From NCBI RefSeq assembly GCF_016724845.1, contig NZ_CP068082.1, positions 3,782,001 through 3,846,000 of the forward strand: DNA of 64,000 nucleotides, given 5' to 3'. Numbering within the stretch: position 1 is the first letter of the stretch; the number at the start of each line of letters is the position of its first letter. The position numbers were made by a program, and so were the translations under genes. This DNA comes from Sphingobacterium spiritivorum. Lineage in GTDB: Bacteria > Bacteroidota > Bacteroidia > Sphingobacteriales > Sphingobacteriaceae. This document shows, piece by piece, positions 52,014 through 61,596 of this stretch. Under the pieces are notes generated by a model. That model saw nothing but the letters and a program-made list of their open reading frames with translations. It was not told where the DNA came from and did not search any database.

Positions 52014-53618
52014 ATGAAAAATTTGTCAAAGATGAAAGGGAAAAGAATTGCTAAATATATGGTTATCGTAGCGGTAACAATAAGCTTTTTGGGATGTAAA
52101 AAATTCCTCAACGTCGAACCGATCGACAGTCTTTCCGGAAATAATTTCTGGAAAGATCAGAATGATGCGGAGACGTTTACGAGAGAGGTATACCGTCTGT
52201 TCCGTGTAGGGGTAGGGATAGACCGTCCTTTGGTACTGATGGGCGATCTGCGTAATGCTCCCGTACTGAAGACAGAAACATTTCCAAACAGAAATGATAT
52301 CCGTATCATTTCCAGAGGAAGTATTAAAGAATTGGTGAGTACAATCCGCCCTACACCGGGTACCGACGCCGAGCGTTTCTGGACTTATAATGTAGAGTGG
52401 GATAAGATCGCAGACTGGAAACCGGTTTATAAAGTAATACAATCAGCCAATATCCTGTACACTTTAGTGCCCAAAGTAGCGGAGAATGATCCTTCTTTCA
52501 CGCCTGCACAAGTCCGTAAATATCAGGCTGAAGCTGTTTTTATGCGCAGTATGTCATACTTCGTTTTGCTGAGATTGTTCGGAAATGTACCTTACTATAC
52601 GGATGCATACAATCAAGATCCCCTGCCACGTATGGATCACAGAGAAGTAGCCAGAAAATGTATTGAGGATCTGGAAAAAGTAAAAGACGATCTTCCATGG
52701 ACATACGACGATCCGGCCAATCGCGGGGTAAGAGCTATGAAAGGATCCGCATTGACGTTGATGATGCACCTGAATATGTGGTTAGCCTGGTTCGATAAAC
52801 CTAATGCGAATCAATATTATGCTCAGGTAGACCGTTTAGGCGATGAATTGAGACTGGAGAATAATGGTGCATATGAATTGCTTCCAATCGAACGGGTGGC
52901 TGAGATTTTCAATGGTCGCTCCAAAGAAGGGTTATTTGAAATTCCGAATAACGTAAACTATGGTGAATCGTATGGTAGCCTTCGTAAGACCTATTTCGCA
53001 CATGTACTTCATGCTCCTTATTTCATTCTGAATGCAACGACTACTGACAAGAGTGAACTGGCATACGAATCTTCATATATGAAGACTTTATATCCTGAAG
53101 GAGAATCAGACGGAAGGATACAGAGTTGGTTTACAGATAAACAGGGTAATAATTTTATGTTTTCCGGCAATGGTAATTTTACCTTTTTCAAATTCTTCAA
53201 TTTAGCCCTCGGATCAGGTAATACCGCACAGTCTATTGGTAACTATCAGGTGATGTTTCGCTATGCAGACGCTATCCTGTTACAGGCTGAGGCGCTGGCT
53301 GCCATGGGCGGAAATGATGATAAGGCCACTATGCTGCTCAATCTGATTCGTTCCCGTGCTAAAGCAGGTCTTTATCCGGAAGCCAATAACTATGACAACA
53401 AACTGCAGGATGCTATTTATTGGGAGAGATGTAAGGAATTAATGGGAGAGGGACATTACTATTATGATCTGGTACGCACAGGCAAACTGTATGACGCTGC
53501 TTATTCGTGGCATCCGATGGCTTACTCGGCATATCTGCAGGAAGCCTGGACCTGGCCTATCGATCCTAAAGCATTGGAAAACAATCCTTTTATGACACTA
53601 AATGAATACTGGAAATAA
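52014..53618 (+). CDS. SusD/RagB-type nutrient-binding lipoprotein
   Basis: Second SusD, 534 residues from ATG 52014, one base after the susC stop. Lipobox FLGC at about 28. Typical features are FLNVEPIDSLSGNNFWKDQNDAETFTREVYRLF, the VIQSANILYTLVPKV helix, KYQAEAVFMRSMSYFVLLRLFGNVPYYT, and the end CKELMGEGHYYYDLVRTGKLYD. Pairs with the full-length SusC. The two SusDs share only family-level motifs, so they likely have different ligands. Confidence 0.95.
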   Translation: MKNLSKMKGKRIAKYMVIVAVTISFLGCKKFLNVEPIDSLSGNNFWKDQNDAETFTREVYRLFRVGVGIDRPLVLMGDLRNAPVLKTETFPNRNDIRIISRGSIKELVSTIRPTPGTDAERFWTYNVEWDKIADWKPVYKVIQSANILYTLVPKVAENDPSFTPAQVRKYQAEAVFMRSMSYFVLLRLFGNVPYYTDAYNQDPLPRMDHREVARKCIEDLEKVKDDLPWTYDDPANRGVRAMKGSALTLMMHLNMWLAWFDKPNANQYYAQVDRLGDELRLENNGAYELLPIERVAEIFNGRSKEGLFEIPNNVNYGESYGSLRKTYFAHVLHAPYFILNATTTDKSELAYESSYMKTLYPEGESDGRIQSWFTDKQGNNFMFSGNGNFTFFKFFNLALGSGNTAQSIGNYQVMFRYADAILLQAEALAAMGGNDDKATMLLNLIRSRAKAGLYPEANNYDNKLQDAIYWERCKELMGEGHYYYDLVRTGKLYDAAYSWHPMAYSAYLQEAWTWPIDPKALENNPFMTLNEYWK

Positions 53619-53629
53619 GAGAAAGAGAT

Positions 53630-54355
53630 ATGAAAAATTTACTATACATACTAACCGCACTGCTTGTATTAGCATCTTGTAATAAAGACGATTATTTTTC
53701 GGATTCGGGGGTACATGATCCTAAGTTCAATGGAAATATGATGCAATATCTGGATTCAAAAGGTCAAAAACCACAGGATCCTTTTGATACGCTGACCCAA
53801 ATCATCCGCTATGCCGGAATGGAAGATAATTTTAAAAATGACAGGCTGACCTTTTTCGCTCCTCCCGATCCAACGATCCGCAAGGCACTGAACTACCTGA
53901 ATGTGGTTCTTTATTTAGGCGGACAGGATACGATCAAGAGCTATCAGGAAGTGAAACCGGCGGTCTGGAAATCTATCTTATCTGAATATATGATTAAAGG
54001 GGATTTTGGATTGAATGATTTTCGTCAGGTAGATACTACTGCATTGTATGCTTTCAGCGGGCAGATCTTCGAAACATATAATGAAACTCAGCCGATCAAT
54101 GTGGGTGCGGTCTATCATGATCTCAATAATAATGGAGTTGTGATCAAATATGCCGGACCTAGACAAATTTTACTTTCGTATGTGCCGGATTATTCCAGAC
54201 CGACATCTTCCTGGGTCAATACTTTTGTGGCTTCTTCTAATATCCAGCCGACTAACGGAAGAGTTCATGTATTGAATTACAACAGACATGTATTTGGGTT
54301 TTTATATAACCGGTTTGCCAATCTGGCAATCGAATATGGTATTGATTATAAATAA
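53630..54355 (+). CDS. Fasciclin (FAS1)-like lipoprotein
   Basis: A 241-residue lipoprotein (lipobox LASC, Cys17). FAS1 features: the H1-like DRLTFFAPPDPTIRKAL at about 80 and the H2-like NGRVHVLNYNRHVFGF near 225. Position mirrors the first fasciclin gene: 11 bases after susD. It probably belongs to the surface complex of the second SusCD pair. Start ATG follows GAAAGAGAT. Confidence 0.86.
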   Translation: MKNLLYILTALLVLASCNKDDYFSDSGVHDPKFNGNMMQYLDSKGQKPQDPFDTLTQIIRYAGMEDNFKNDRLTFFAPPDPTIRKALNYLNVVLYLGGQDTIKSYQEVKPAVWKSILSEYMIKGDFGLNDFRQVDTTALYAFSGQIFETYNETQPINVGAVYHDLNNNGVVIKYAGPRQILLSYVPDYSRPTSSWVNTFVASSNIQPTNGRVHVLNYNRHVFGFLYNRFANLAIEYGIDYK

Positions 54356-54363
54356 GATCTGAT

Positions 54364-55977
54364 ATGAAAAAGAATTATACAGTTTACTCCTTTATTATCT
54401 TGTTCGCGTTAGCGCTGCTAGCCTCCTGTACGGACAAAATAACATATGGACCAGATCCTTATGCCGGTGGGGCAGAACCTTTGGGTATCGGATTCAGAGA
54501 GGCATTGCCCTCACCTTCACAAGCCAGACCCGGTACAGATGTTACCTTTAAAATAGATGGTTTGCTGAAATATAAACCTGAAGATATTCAGTTATTTATG
54601 AATAATATTCCGGCTCGTATTGTCAATATTACAGATACTTCCGTGACTTCTACCGTTCCGGTCAATGCCAGTACAGGTGGTGTACGCGTAGTCGTAAACG
54701 GACAGATTTTTGCCGGACCATTATTACCAATTATTGGTAAAGCAGGTATTGACCTGACATTCAGATCCGGAACAGGTACGCTTGGACCTGTTTTTTCGAT
54801 CAAGCAACTCAGCAACGGACAGATTTATATAGGAGGTAATTTTACCGATTACAACGGTTTTTCTTCTTCTACCAAAATTGGGGGTATAGCACGTTTGTCG
54901 AATTCAGGCGATTTTGTAAAAGGCATGAAATTCGGTGAAGGGGTAAAGGGATCCATATTGTCAATCAATGAACTGGCTAACGGCTCCCTGTTGATCTCGG
55001 GTGCATTCACCAATTTTGATACCATCAATCTGGTGAGAAATATTACACGTATCACAAATACCGGAGCATTAGATGTTGCAAGTGTGCCTATTCTGAATCT
55101 GACATCTGATCCGAAAAAGAGCAATCTTATCGCACCGACATTTAATGGCGGAACAGACCTTTCTGTTGTGAAGACTTTTGTTCAGAATAATAAAGTAACG
55201 GCTATCGGCAATTTCCAGTCTTATGCCAACAATTATTATACACGTTCCACATTTGATAATATTCTGACAGATTATTTCTCTACAAAGCAAGTTGTGCGTA
55301 TGGATATGAATGGTGTGCTGGACTCTAATTATTACATGAATAAAACTACGCTTCCGATTAAGGGACTGGCGGGGGTTAATGGTAATATTAATGATGGTTA
55401 TCTGCAGAAAGACGGCAAGCTGGTATTGGTAGGATCTTTTACCAATTTCAATGCAACTCAAAGTGCAGGCAGGATTGTCAGGCTGGATGTCAATGGTAAT
55501 TATGATCCGAGTTTTTCTGCCGGTTCAGGTGCGGATGACAGGATTATGAAGATATTCTATTCAGCTACTACTAATAAATATATCGTGGTAGGCAGCTTCA
55601 ATACGTTCAATGGTGTACCGTCAAATGGTATTGCAGTGTTGAATGTTGACGGAAGTGTTGATCCTTCTTTCAAAAGCTATGGCTTTGCAGGTGGTAAACC
55701 AAACTATGTCACGCAACTTTCGAATGGACTTATCCTTGTCTCGGGAACATTTACAAAATACAATGATGTGATCCGGGAAGGTCTGCTGATCCTTAATCCT
55801 GACGGTACGCTTGCTGCTGATTATAATAACACAGGCAAGCTTGTTGGTAGTATCTATGATTCTCTGGAAGGAACCAATTCTCTGGGGCAGCGAACGATCA
55901 CGCTAGTGGGAAGTATCAGTTCCTTCAACGGACAGCTTAATGTCGGAAATATTGTACGTATGACGATTGTTGATTAA
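54364..55977 (+). CDS. DUF5008/delta-60-repeat lipoprotein
   Basis: A 537-residue lipoprotein (lipobox LASC, Cys22). After an IPT/TIG-like immunoglobulin domain (about 40-120: VTFKIDGLLKYKPEDIQLFMNN...VRVVVNGQIF) comes a chain of delta-60-type repeats (about 135-530), each with the pattern LSNGQIYIGGNFTDYNG, ELANGSLLISGAFTNF, IVVGSFNTFNG and so on, a beta-propeller-like fold. DUF5008 is my recollection of the name for the N-terminal part. Such proteins bind rather than cut. It lies 8 bases after the fasciclin gene; 24 bases lead to the next gene. Confidence 0.75.
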   Translation: MKKNYTVYSFIILFALALLASCTDKITYGPDPYAGGAEPLGIGFREALPSPSQARPGTDVTFKIDGLLKYKPEDIQLFMNNIPARIVNITDTSVTSTVPVNASTGGVRVVVNGQIFAGPLLPIIGKAGIDLTFRSGTGTLGPVFSIKQLSNGQIYIGGNFTDYNGFSSSTKIGGIARLSNSGDFVKGMKFGEGVKGSILSINELANGSLLISGAFTNFDTINLVRNITRITNTGALDVASVPILNLTSDPKKSNLIAPTFNGGTDLSVVKTFVQNNKVTAIGNFQSYANNYYTRSTFDNILTDYFSTKQVVRMDMNGVLDSNYYMNKTTLPIKGLAGVNGNINDGYLQKDGKLVLVGSFTNFNATQSAGRIVRLDVNGNYDPSFSAGSGADDRIMKIFYSATTNKYIVVGSFNTFNGVPSNGIAVLNVDGSVDPSFKSYGFAGGKPNYVTQLSNGLILVSGTFTKYNDVIREGLLILNPDGTLAADYNNTGKLVGSIYDSLEGTNSLGQRTITLVGSISSFNGQLNVGNIVRMTIVD

Positions 55978-56001
55978 CAGGTGTATTAAAGAGATTTAGA
56001 A

Positions 56002-57792
56002 ATGAAAAATAGCAATACAATTTCGATCAGGAAATATAGCCGTCAACTGCTGCTGTTGACTACAGCTGTATGGGGGCTGCTATCCTGTAATAAGGATTTT
56101 GAAAATAAAATTCAATTTGGCGATGATGAGCCTAACCTTAATATAAAGGGATCTCAGTTTCGGATGGCTTATATTATTGTAGAAGGAGCGGTAGGTTCAG
56201 TGGTCGGTAATCAGGCTACGGACTATGGGGTGATGCCCAATTTGTCTGAGATGACTTTTAATGCCATGTTTAGCTGGAACTCGGTAAGTGCGGCCTCTCC
56301 AAACGATGGCACAACATATGCCGATCTGTTGACTGGTGTCGAAAAAGATAAACATAAAATAACCAGTACCAATCTTTCCGGTAATAATCTGGCAAAATAT
56401 CCAAGTCTTTTTACGCGGATCAAGCAATATACCAAGTTGCGTACAGCTCTTGTAACCAGTAATAATACGGTAGAAGGGATTGTGAATCCTGCAGATATTG
56501 ATCAGAATGTAAAAGTCAATACGGATACAGAAGTACTGACAGGAGCGCAGACCGAACTGAATCATGCAGATGCAGGTCTGGTGGTGGCTACGTTTAAAGA
56601 TGTAAAAGCTGCCGGAGATGCTTATGGATACGGTCCTGATTCGGAGCGTTATCTACAGGCATTGCATCAGTTTGATCAGCGATTAGGCGAGCTGATGAAA
56701 ACGATTAAGTCAAGACCGAATTACAAAGATGAAAAATGGTTAGTCATCGTCGCATCGAACAACGGCGGATCTTATACCCTGAAACCGGGGCTGGATGACG
56801 GAAGTGTCTTTTCAAAAACAGATCGCAATAATTTTGTCCTGATGTATAATAATCAGTTTGCTTACAAACTGGTGGAGCGTATTGAAACAACAGATCCGGC
56901 CTGGAGCTCTTCTGCGGTTCGCTACACAGGTAATTCGGGTTTTGCAGCCATAGCTCCGTCCGATGCTAAACTTTATGATCTGGGTACAGGAGCAGATGCT
57001 GGTAATTATACCATACAGATAAAACTAAAAGTACATGAGATGAATGGCAAAGGGGGGAAGACCGGAAGTGCACTAAATGGTGTTATCGTAGGAAAGATGA
57101 ACAGCGCTCAGAATTTTCCGGTGGGTTGGAGTATTACCTATAACGGAGGTAACGGATGGCGATTTATATCGAACAGCAGTTCATCTTCCAATTATGCATT
57201 TGATAGTGCTCCATTTGAATTGGATACATGGTACACGCTGACAGCCAAGATCTATAAAGACGGTACCAATCGTGTCGTCAAGTTATTCAGAGACGGCGTA
57301 TTGAAGCAGACACTTACCAATTTTGCTGCCCGTAACCTTTCTTCTCCGGATATCCCATTACAGTTAGGATATCAAAAAGGGTCTTATGGCGACAATTCAG
57401 GATTTGTTCATTCTATAGCAGATGTCCGGATTTACAATGCGGCATTACCGGATAATTATATTGCTGCAAATGCATGTACTACACTTTCTACGCCTCAAAA
57501 AGATAGCTATTATGCTAATCTGATCGGATATTGGCCAGCCAATGACGAAGGTACACAGATTAAAGACCTAAGCCCATACAAGAGAAATTTTGTACTCAAC
57601 GGATCTTTTGTGTGGAACAGTTTTTCAGAACGTGCCGGCAATTTATGTCCTACCGTTCCGGATAATCTGGAAAGATATGTTATCCGTACAGTAGATGCAC
57701 CCCTGATGATGTATAGTTGGTTAGGGATATTAGAAGTATCTCAGTTCGATCTGGATGCACAGAGTTGGTCTCCAATATTTTCAAACAAATAA
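56002..57792 (+). CDS. Pseudo-phosphatase/LamG lipoprotein (DUF4983-like C terminus)
   Basis: A 596-residue lipoprotein (lipobox LLSC, Cys29). The region at about 50-300 has the layout of an alkaline-phosphatase/phosphodiesterase superfamily domain but has lost its metal ligands: the first strand reads IIVEGAVG (Glu where Asp is expected), the nucleophile/HG segment is absent, and the late motif is VIVASNNGG instead of a TSDHG type. A LamG jelly-roll follows (about 310-500: YTIQIKLKVHE, WSITYNGGNGWRF, WYTLTAKIYKDG, VHSIADVRIYNAALPD). The last 80 residues end ALWYS-type (APLMMYSWLGI), DUF4983-like. Paralogue: the gene at 59815. I infer binding, not catalysis. Confidence 0.75.
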   Translation: MKNSNTISIRKYSRQLLLLTTAVWGLLSCNKDFENKIQFGDDEPNLNIKGSQFRMAYIIVEGAVGSVVGNQATDYGVMPNLSEMTFNAMFSWNSVSAASPNDGTTYADLLTGVEKDKHKITSTNLSGNNLAKYPSLFTRIKQYTKLRTALVTSNNTVEGIVNPADIDQNVKVNTDTEVLTGAQTELNHADAGLVVATFKDVKAAGDAYGYGPDSERYLQALHQFDQRLGELMKTIKSRPNYKDEKWLVIVASNNGGSYTLKPGLDDGSVFSKTDRNNFVLMYNNQFAYKLVERIETTDPAWSSSAVRYTGNSGFAAIAPSDAKLYDLGTGADAGNYTIQIKLKVHEMNGKGGKTGSALNGVIVGKMNSAQNFPVGWSITYNGGNGWRFISNSSSSSNYAFDSAPFELDTWYTLTAKIYKDGTNRVVKLFRDGVLKQTLTNFAARNLSSPDIPLQLGYQKGSYGDNSGFVHSIADVRIYNAALPDNYIAANACTTLSTPQKDSYYANLIGYWPANDEGTQIKDLSPYKRNFVLNGSFVWNSFSERAGNLCPTVPDNLERYVIRTVDAPLMMYSWLGILEVSQFDLDAQSWSPIFSNK

Positions 57793-57802
57793 TTATTGAA
57801 CG

Positions 57803-59800
57803 ATGAAAAAGCAATTGTTTTACGGTTTTTCATTCTTATATATACTGGCTTCTTTAGCTTCATGCTCTAAAGACTACGGGTATAATTTTGAAAACGGATA
57901 TTCTTCCGGTGAATATGAAGATACAGTAAATGTGAATATAGACACCAATCGGTTTAAGATCGATTATTCTAAAATAACACAAGCCCGACTGTTTCCAGGT
58001 GTGGTCGCAACCACAGAACCGAGATTAGAAAACTATAAGGTCAGTATCGATCTGAATTATGTAGAAGTATCTCCTTCCGATCTGCGGATCAGTGTAGCTC
58101 CCGGAGCATGGCAGAGTACAAGTATGTTTGCTCCTGCGGGCGAACTGATTGTGATCGATGTACCCCAGGGTGTATACGGTCTTAAAGCGCAGGTCGGTCC
58201 CCATGTGTATACAGGAAGTACGAAAATCGAGTTTCCGCGCAGAGATGAAAAAATTGTAGTGAGCAAGGATCTTTTCCCGGGCAAAAACTATATCCGTAAT
58301 CTATACGGTGGACTTGTATATATTATTCCTGAGCGTCCTTTGGGCAGAGTTGTAGATCTTCTTTTCTCCGGGACAACACTTGCGCCAAGTTTCAAATTAG
58401 GCAAAATGACCGATCAGCAATGGAAAGACCTTGTTAATAAATCTTCAGTTCCATGGTTTGAACTGGAAGGTAACCGGATTGTATTTACACTGCAGACAGA
58501 GCGTCTCAAAAGATTTCCGATCAACAGTCCTACAGAGTTGATGGAACTTTGGGATAAAATGATCAAAGAAGCCTATTGGGACTGGACAGGTATGACTGAG
58601 GGAAATCCTGATGTGAAGCATCGTGCACCATTCAATAAGTGGCGTATTGTACATGATGTGCTGTTTGAGCCGGGAGTAGCACAAGTATCCGGATATCCGG
58701 TACGTGCAGGAGCCAATGATCAGTATTTTGGCCAGGCCGTGACTATAAATTCGGTTCGTACGCAAAACTGGGGAACGTATCATGAGCTTGGACACAATAT
58801 GCAACAGGGTAGAGTATGGAGCTTTGACGGAAACGGAGAGGTGACAAACAACTTATTCAGCTTTAAAGTAGCCATGATAAACGGCCGTCAACATACGAAG
58901 ATAGCGGAAGTATGGCCTACAGGACTGGAATGGATTAATTATGTGCCTAAAGATGCTGCAGATGCTAATCGTAAGATTTGGGCTAATATGCCGACTTTAT
59001 CAAAAAATCATAATGATGCCAAACTGATCATGTATGCACAGATCTTCGAAAAATACGGATACGGGTTTATGACTTATCTCTATACCCGTGCACGTAATGC
59101 CAGATTTGAATCGGCCAATGATCAATCCAAGATTGACTTCTTCTACGAAGCATTGTGTGAATATACAAAAGTGGATATGGAACCTTTCTTATGGATAGGG
59201 TGGGGCATAAAAGTAAGTGATGTTTCCCGTAATTACGTTAAGTTTCAATTGGGGCTTCCGTTACTGAACAAGAAATTCTGGCTTTTTAATCCAGTAACAA
59301 GAAGCGGGGGCGAAGATCCTTATTATGATGTTATTGAAGTTGCAAAAACCGGATGGACAGCGACTGCTTCAAATTATAATCCGTCGTATGAGCCTAAAAA
59401 TATGATAGATGGCAATCTGACGACCTTTTGGAATTCGTGTTGGAATACCACCTGTACGCCAGCAAACAGTTTTGTTGCGAATGGTCCTTGGGTGATTAAT
59501 CTACAGACAGGAGCTAATGCAATCAGTGCAAGTGGTATTAGTTTTACGCAGCGTCAGGTTGCAAATTCCACGAATCATGTCAAAAATTTCAAACTGGAAG
59601 TGAGTGATGATAATGTATCATGGCGTTCATTGGGAACCATCACCGTTACACGTGATCTTCCAACGCAATATGTGTATTTCAATAATGGTCAGACCGCTGA
59701 AACATTCAAGTATGCAAGACTTACAGTCAATAAGTCTGACTTGTATGTGACCACAGACTTTCCGGTGATAGCTGAGTTAGGATTTTACAACAATAGATAA
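57803..59800 (+). CDS. M60-family metallopeptidase with discoidin-like C terminus
   Basis: A 665-residue lipoprotein (lipobox LASC, Cys21). Peptidase M60 (enhancin/ZmpB/IMPa-like) is recognised from the N-terminal jelly-roll with FAPAGELIVIDVP, and the catalytic HELGH at 327-331 with the third residue Glu346 (HExxH, 14 residues, Glu). Known M60 members cut O-glycoproteins such as mucin beside O-glycans. The last 150 residues (about 510-660: NPSYEPKNMIDGNLTTFWNS...YARLTVNKS) look like an F5/8 type C/CBM32 glycan-binding domain. All catalytic residues are present. Only recognisable hydrolase in the SusCD locus; 10 bases after the pseudo-phosphatase gene. Confidence 0.9.
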   Translation: MKKQLFYGFSFLYILASLASCSKDYGYNFENGYSSGEYEDTVNVNIDTNRFKIDYSKITQARLFPGVVATTEPRLENYKVSIDLNYVEVSPSDLRISVAPGAWQSTSMFAPAGELIVIDVPQGVYGLKAQVGPHVYTGSTKIEFPRRDEKIVVSKDLFPGKNYIRNLYGGLVYIIPERPLGRVVDLLFSGTTLAPSFKLGKMTDQQWKDLVNKSSVPWFELEGNRIVFTLQTERLKRFPINSPTELMELWDKMIKEAYWDWTGMTEGNPDVKHRAPFNKWRIVHDVLFEPGVAQVSGYPVRAGANDQYFGQAVTINSVRTQNWGTYHELGHNMQQGRVWSFDGNGEVTNNLFSFKVAMINGRQHTKIAEVWPTGLEWINYVPKDAADANRKIWANMPTLSKNHNDAKLIMYAQIFEKYGYGFMTYLYTRARNARFESANDQSKIDFFYEALCEYTKVDMEPFLWIGWGIKVSDVSRNYVKFQLGLPLLNKKFWLFNPVTRSGGEDPYYDVIEVAKTGWTATASNYNPSYEPKNMIDGNLTTFWNSCWNTTCTPANSFVANGPWVINLQTGANAISASGISFTQRQVANSTNHVKNFKLEVSDDNVSWRSLGTITVTRDLPTQYVYFNNGQTAETFKYARLTVNKSDLYVTTDFPVIAELGFYNNR

Positions 59801-59814
59801 GAAAGGGGATAATT

Positions 59815-61542
59815 ATGAAAAGTAATAGAATAACAAAATTCCTGTTGATGTTGATGCTTTTGGTAGCAGGTCTGACATCTTGTAAGAAGTATTTTGATCC
59901 TCCTTTGGTATTTGAGAAGGAAGTCGTCACACCGTTCGTGAAAGAAAGAAAAGTCTTGATGATCGTTGTTGACGGATTGTCTGGTATTGAACTGAAAAAA
60001 GACGTTCCGACCAACATCAAGGCTTTATTACCCAATAGTAAATATTCCTTCAATGCACTGGCGGATGCCAATACCGGTGATGCTTCTACCTGGACGACTA
60101 TCGTGAGTGGAGTAGGGCATAATAAGCATGGTATCGAAGGGGATGATTTTGATGAGGAATTTGATGAAGATGATCCGCATGGTACGAACAACCCGCAGAG
60201 CGGAACAGGTTTCGTTACGTTTTTTCAGCGTATACTGGAATCCGGCAAAACAATGAAATCTTATGCTGTAACTCCCAATGCTTTAATTTCAAAGAATCTC
60301 TTTGGATTAGCTGATGGGAATGTATTGGTCAGTTCGGATGCAGCAGCAAAGGACAGCATTCTTTCCAAACTTGGCCGTAACGAGACGGATCTGGGTGTGG
60401 CAGTTGTCAACTTCAGAGGTGTAAATGAAGCGGGTGTAAAGAGTTCCTTTTCAATGTCAAGTGCTATGTATAAAGATGCGGTAACTGTAGCTGACGGATA
60501 CATTGGTGAGATCCTGACAGGTCTAAAAAAGCGTAAAGATTATGCAAAGGAAGACTGGCTGGTGATTATCACCTCTAATCATGGAGGTAGCGGTAATACC
60601 TATGGTGGTGCATCTCTGGAAGAACGTAAAGTGCCTGTTATCTATTATTCTCCAAATATTGTGGGGAAAGAATTCGAAATACCGGATCTTAAAAACTCAT
60701 TAACCGTAAATGCTATTAATGCCTTCAACCCGACAATCCTTAATGCAAATGCAGGTCAGTTCAATGTAGGGAGTACAGGTGATTATACCATCATGTGTAA
60801 GGTTAAAGTAATTACAAAATCCGGAACCAATTCGGTTATTGTGGGTAAAACCACACATGCTTACAGTGCGACCAGAGGCTGGCATCTGATGATTGCTTCC
60901 TCAGAGAATAAATTCAGAGCCATACTGGGAGACGGTACCTTATATTTTGTCTATTCTCCGAAAACATTTGTAATCGGACAGTGGCATACCATAGCCATTA
61001 AAGTGTATACTGAAAATGGTAAAAGATATGGTCGGGTGTATCAGGATGGTGAACCGGGAGCGGCTGTAGATGTGACAGGTAAAAACATTACCGGTACAGG
61101 TGACTTTTTCGTCGGGCCAGGTAAAAGTGGAGTGGCATATGGTGCCTCCAGCAACCTTGTAAATAATCTTGCATATTATAATGTGAATCTTCCGGATCAG
61201 TATATCAAGGATTTTGCATGTAAGCAGGAGCTGGATGCTACAGACACGTATTGGAATCAATTGCTTGGATACTGGCCGATGGGTGAAGGATCCGGAAGTG
61301 TACTTAAAAACAGAAAAGACGATTCCGGGAAAACTGACTTCTTGTTTCCGGGGTCACCTTTCGCATGGAACCTTGCACAATCCTGGTCTTGCAGTACAGA
61401 AGAAAACCCGAATATATACCTTACTTATGATAAAGATCTGATGAGTAATATCCTGTACTGGCTGAAAATACCAATCGTGGCTTCCTGGAATCTGGAAGGA
61501 ACACCATGGTTGCAAAAGTATGAAACAGAATTTATCAAGTAA
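59815..61542 (+). CDS. Alkaline-phosphatase-like/LamG lipoprotein (DUF4983-like C terminus)
   Basis: A 575-residue lipoprotein (lipobox LTSC, Cys23). Residues 46-280 look like the alkaline-phosphatase/nucleotide-pyrophosphatase fold: VLMIVVDGLSG with Asp53, a nucleophile-like DASTWTTIVSGVGHNKHGIEG (89-109), then VVNFRGVNEAGVKS, where the usual D..GH metal site is N..GV, and IITSNHGGSG, where Asn256 replaces the metal Asp of TSDHG. So part of the two-metal site is lost. A LamG domain follows (about 305-470), then a DUF4983-like C terminus ending WNLEGTPWL. An acidic loop DDFDEEFDEDD lies at 110-120. Residual activity is doubtful; binding is likelier. Confidence 0.75.
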   Translation: MKSNRITKFLLMLMLLVAGLTSCKKYFDPPLVFEKEVVTPFVKERKVLMIVVDGLSGIELKKDVPTNIKALLPNSKYSFNALADANTGDASTWTTIVSGVGHNKHGIEGDDFDEEFDEDDPHGTNNPQSGTGFVTFFQRILESGKTMKSYAVTPNALISKNLFGLADGNVLVSSDAAAKDSILSKLGRNETDLGVAVVNFRGVNEAGVKSSFSMSSAMYKDAVTVADGYIGEILTGLKKRKDYAKEDWLVIITSNHGGSGNTYGGASLEERKVPVIYYSPNIVGKEFEIPDLKNSLTVNAINAFNPTILNANAGQFNVGSTGDYTIMCKVKVITKSGTNSVIVGKTTHAYSATRGWHLMIASSENKFRAILGDGTLYFVYSPKTFVIGQWHTIAIKVYTENGKRYGRVYQDGEPGAAVDVTGKNITGTGDFFVGPGKSGVAYGASSNLVNNLAYYNVNLPDQYIKDFACKQELDATDTYWNQLLGYWPMGEGSGSVLKNRKDDSGKTDFLFPGSPFAWNLAQSWSCSTEENPNIYLTYDKDLMSNILYWLKIPIVASWNLEGTPWLQKYETEFIK

Positions 61543-61596
61543 TTAATCCGGGGATTGGTCTAGTTTATAATATAACGACACTATTATTAACCTAAT

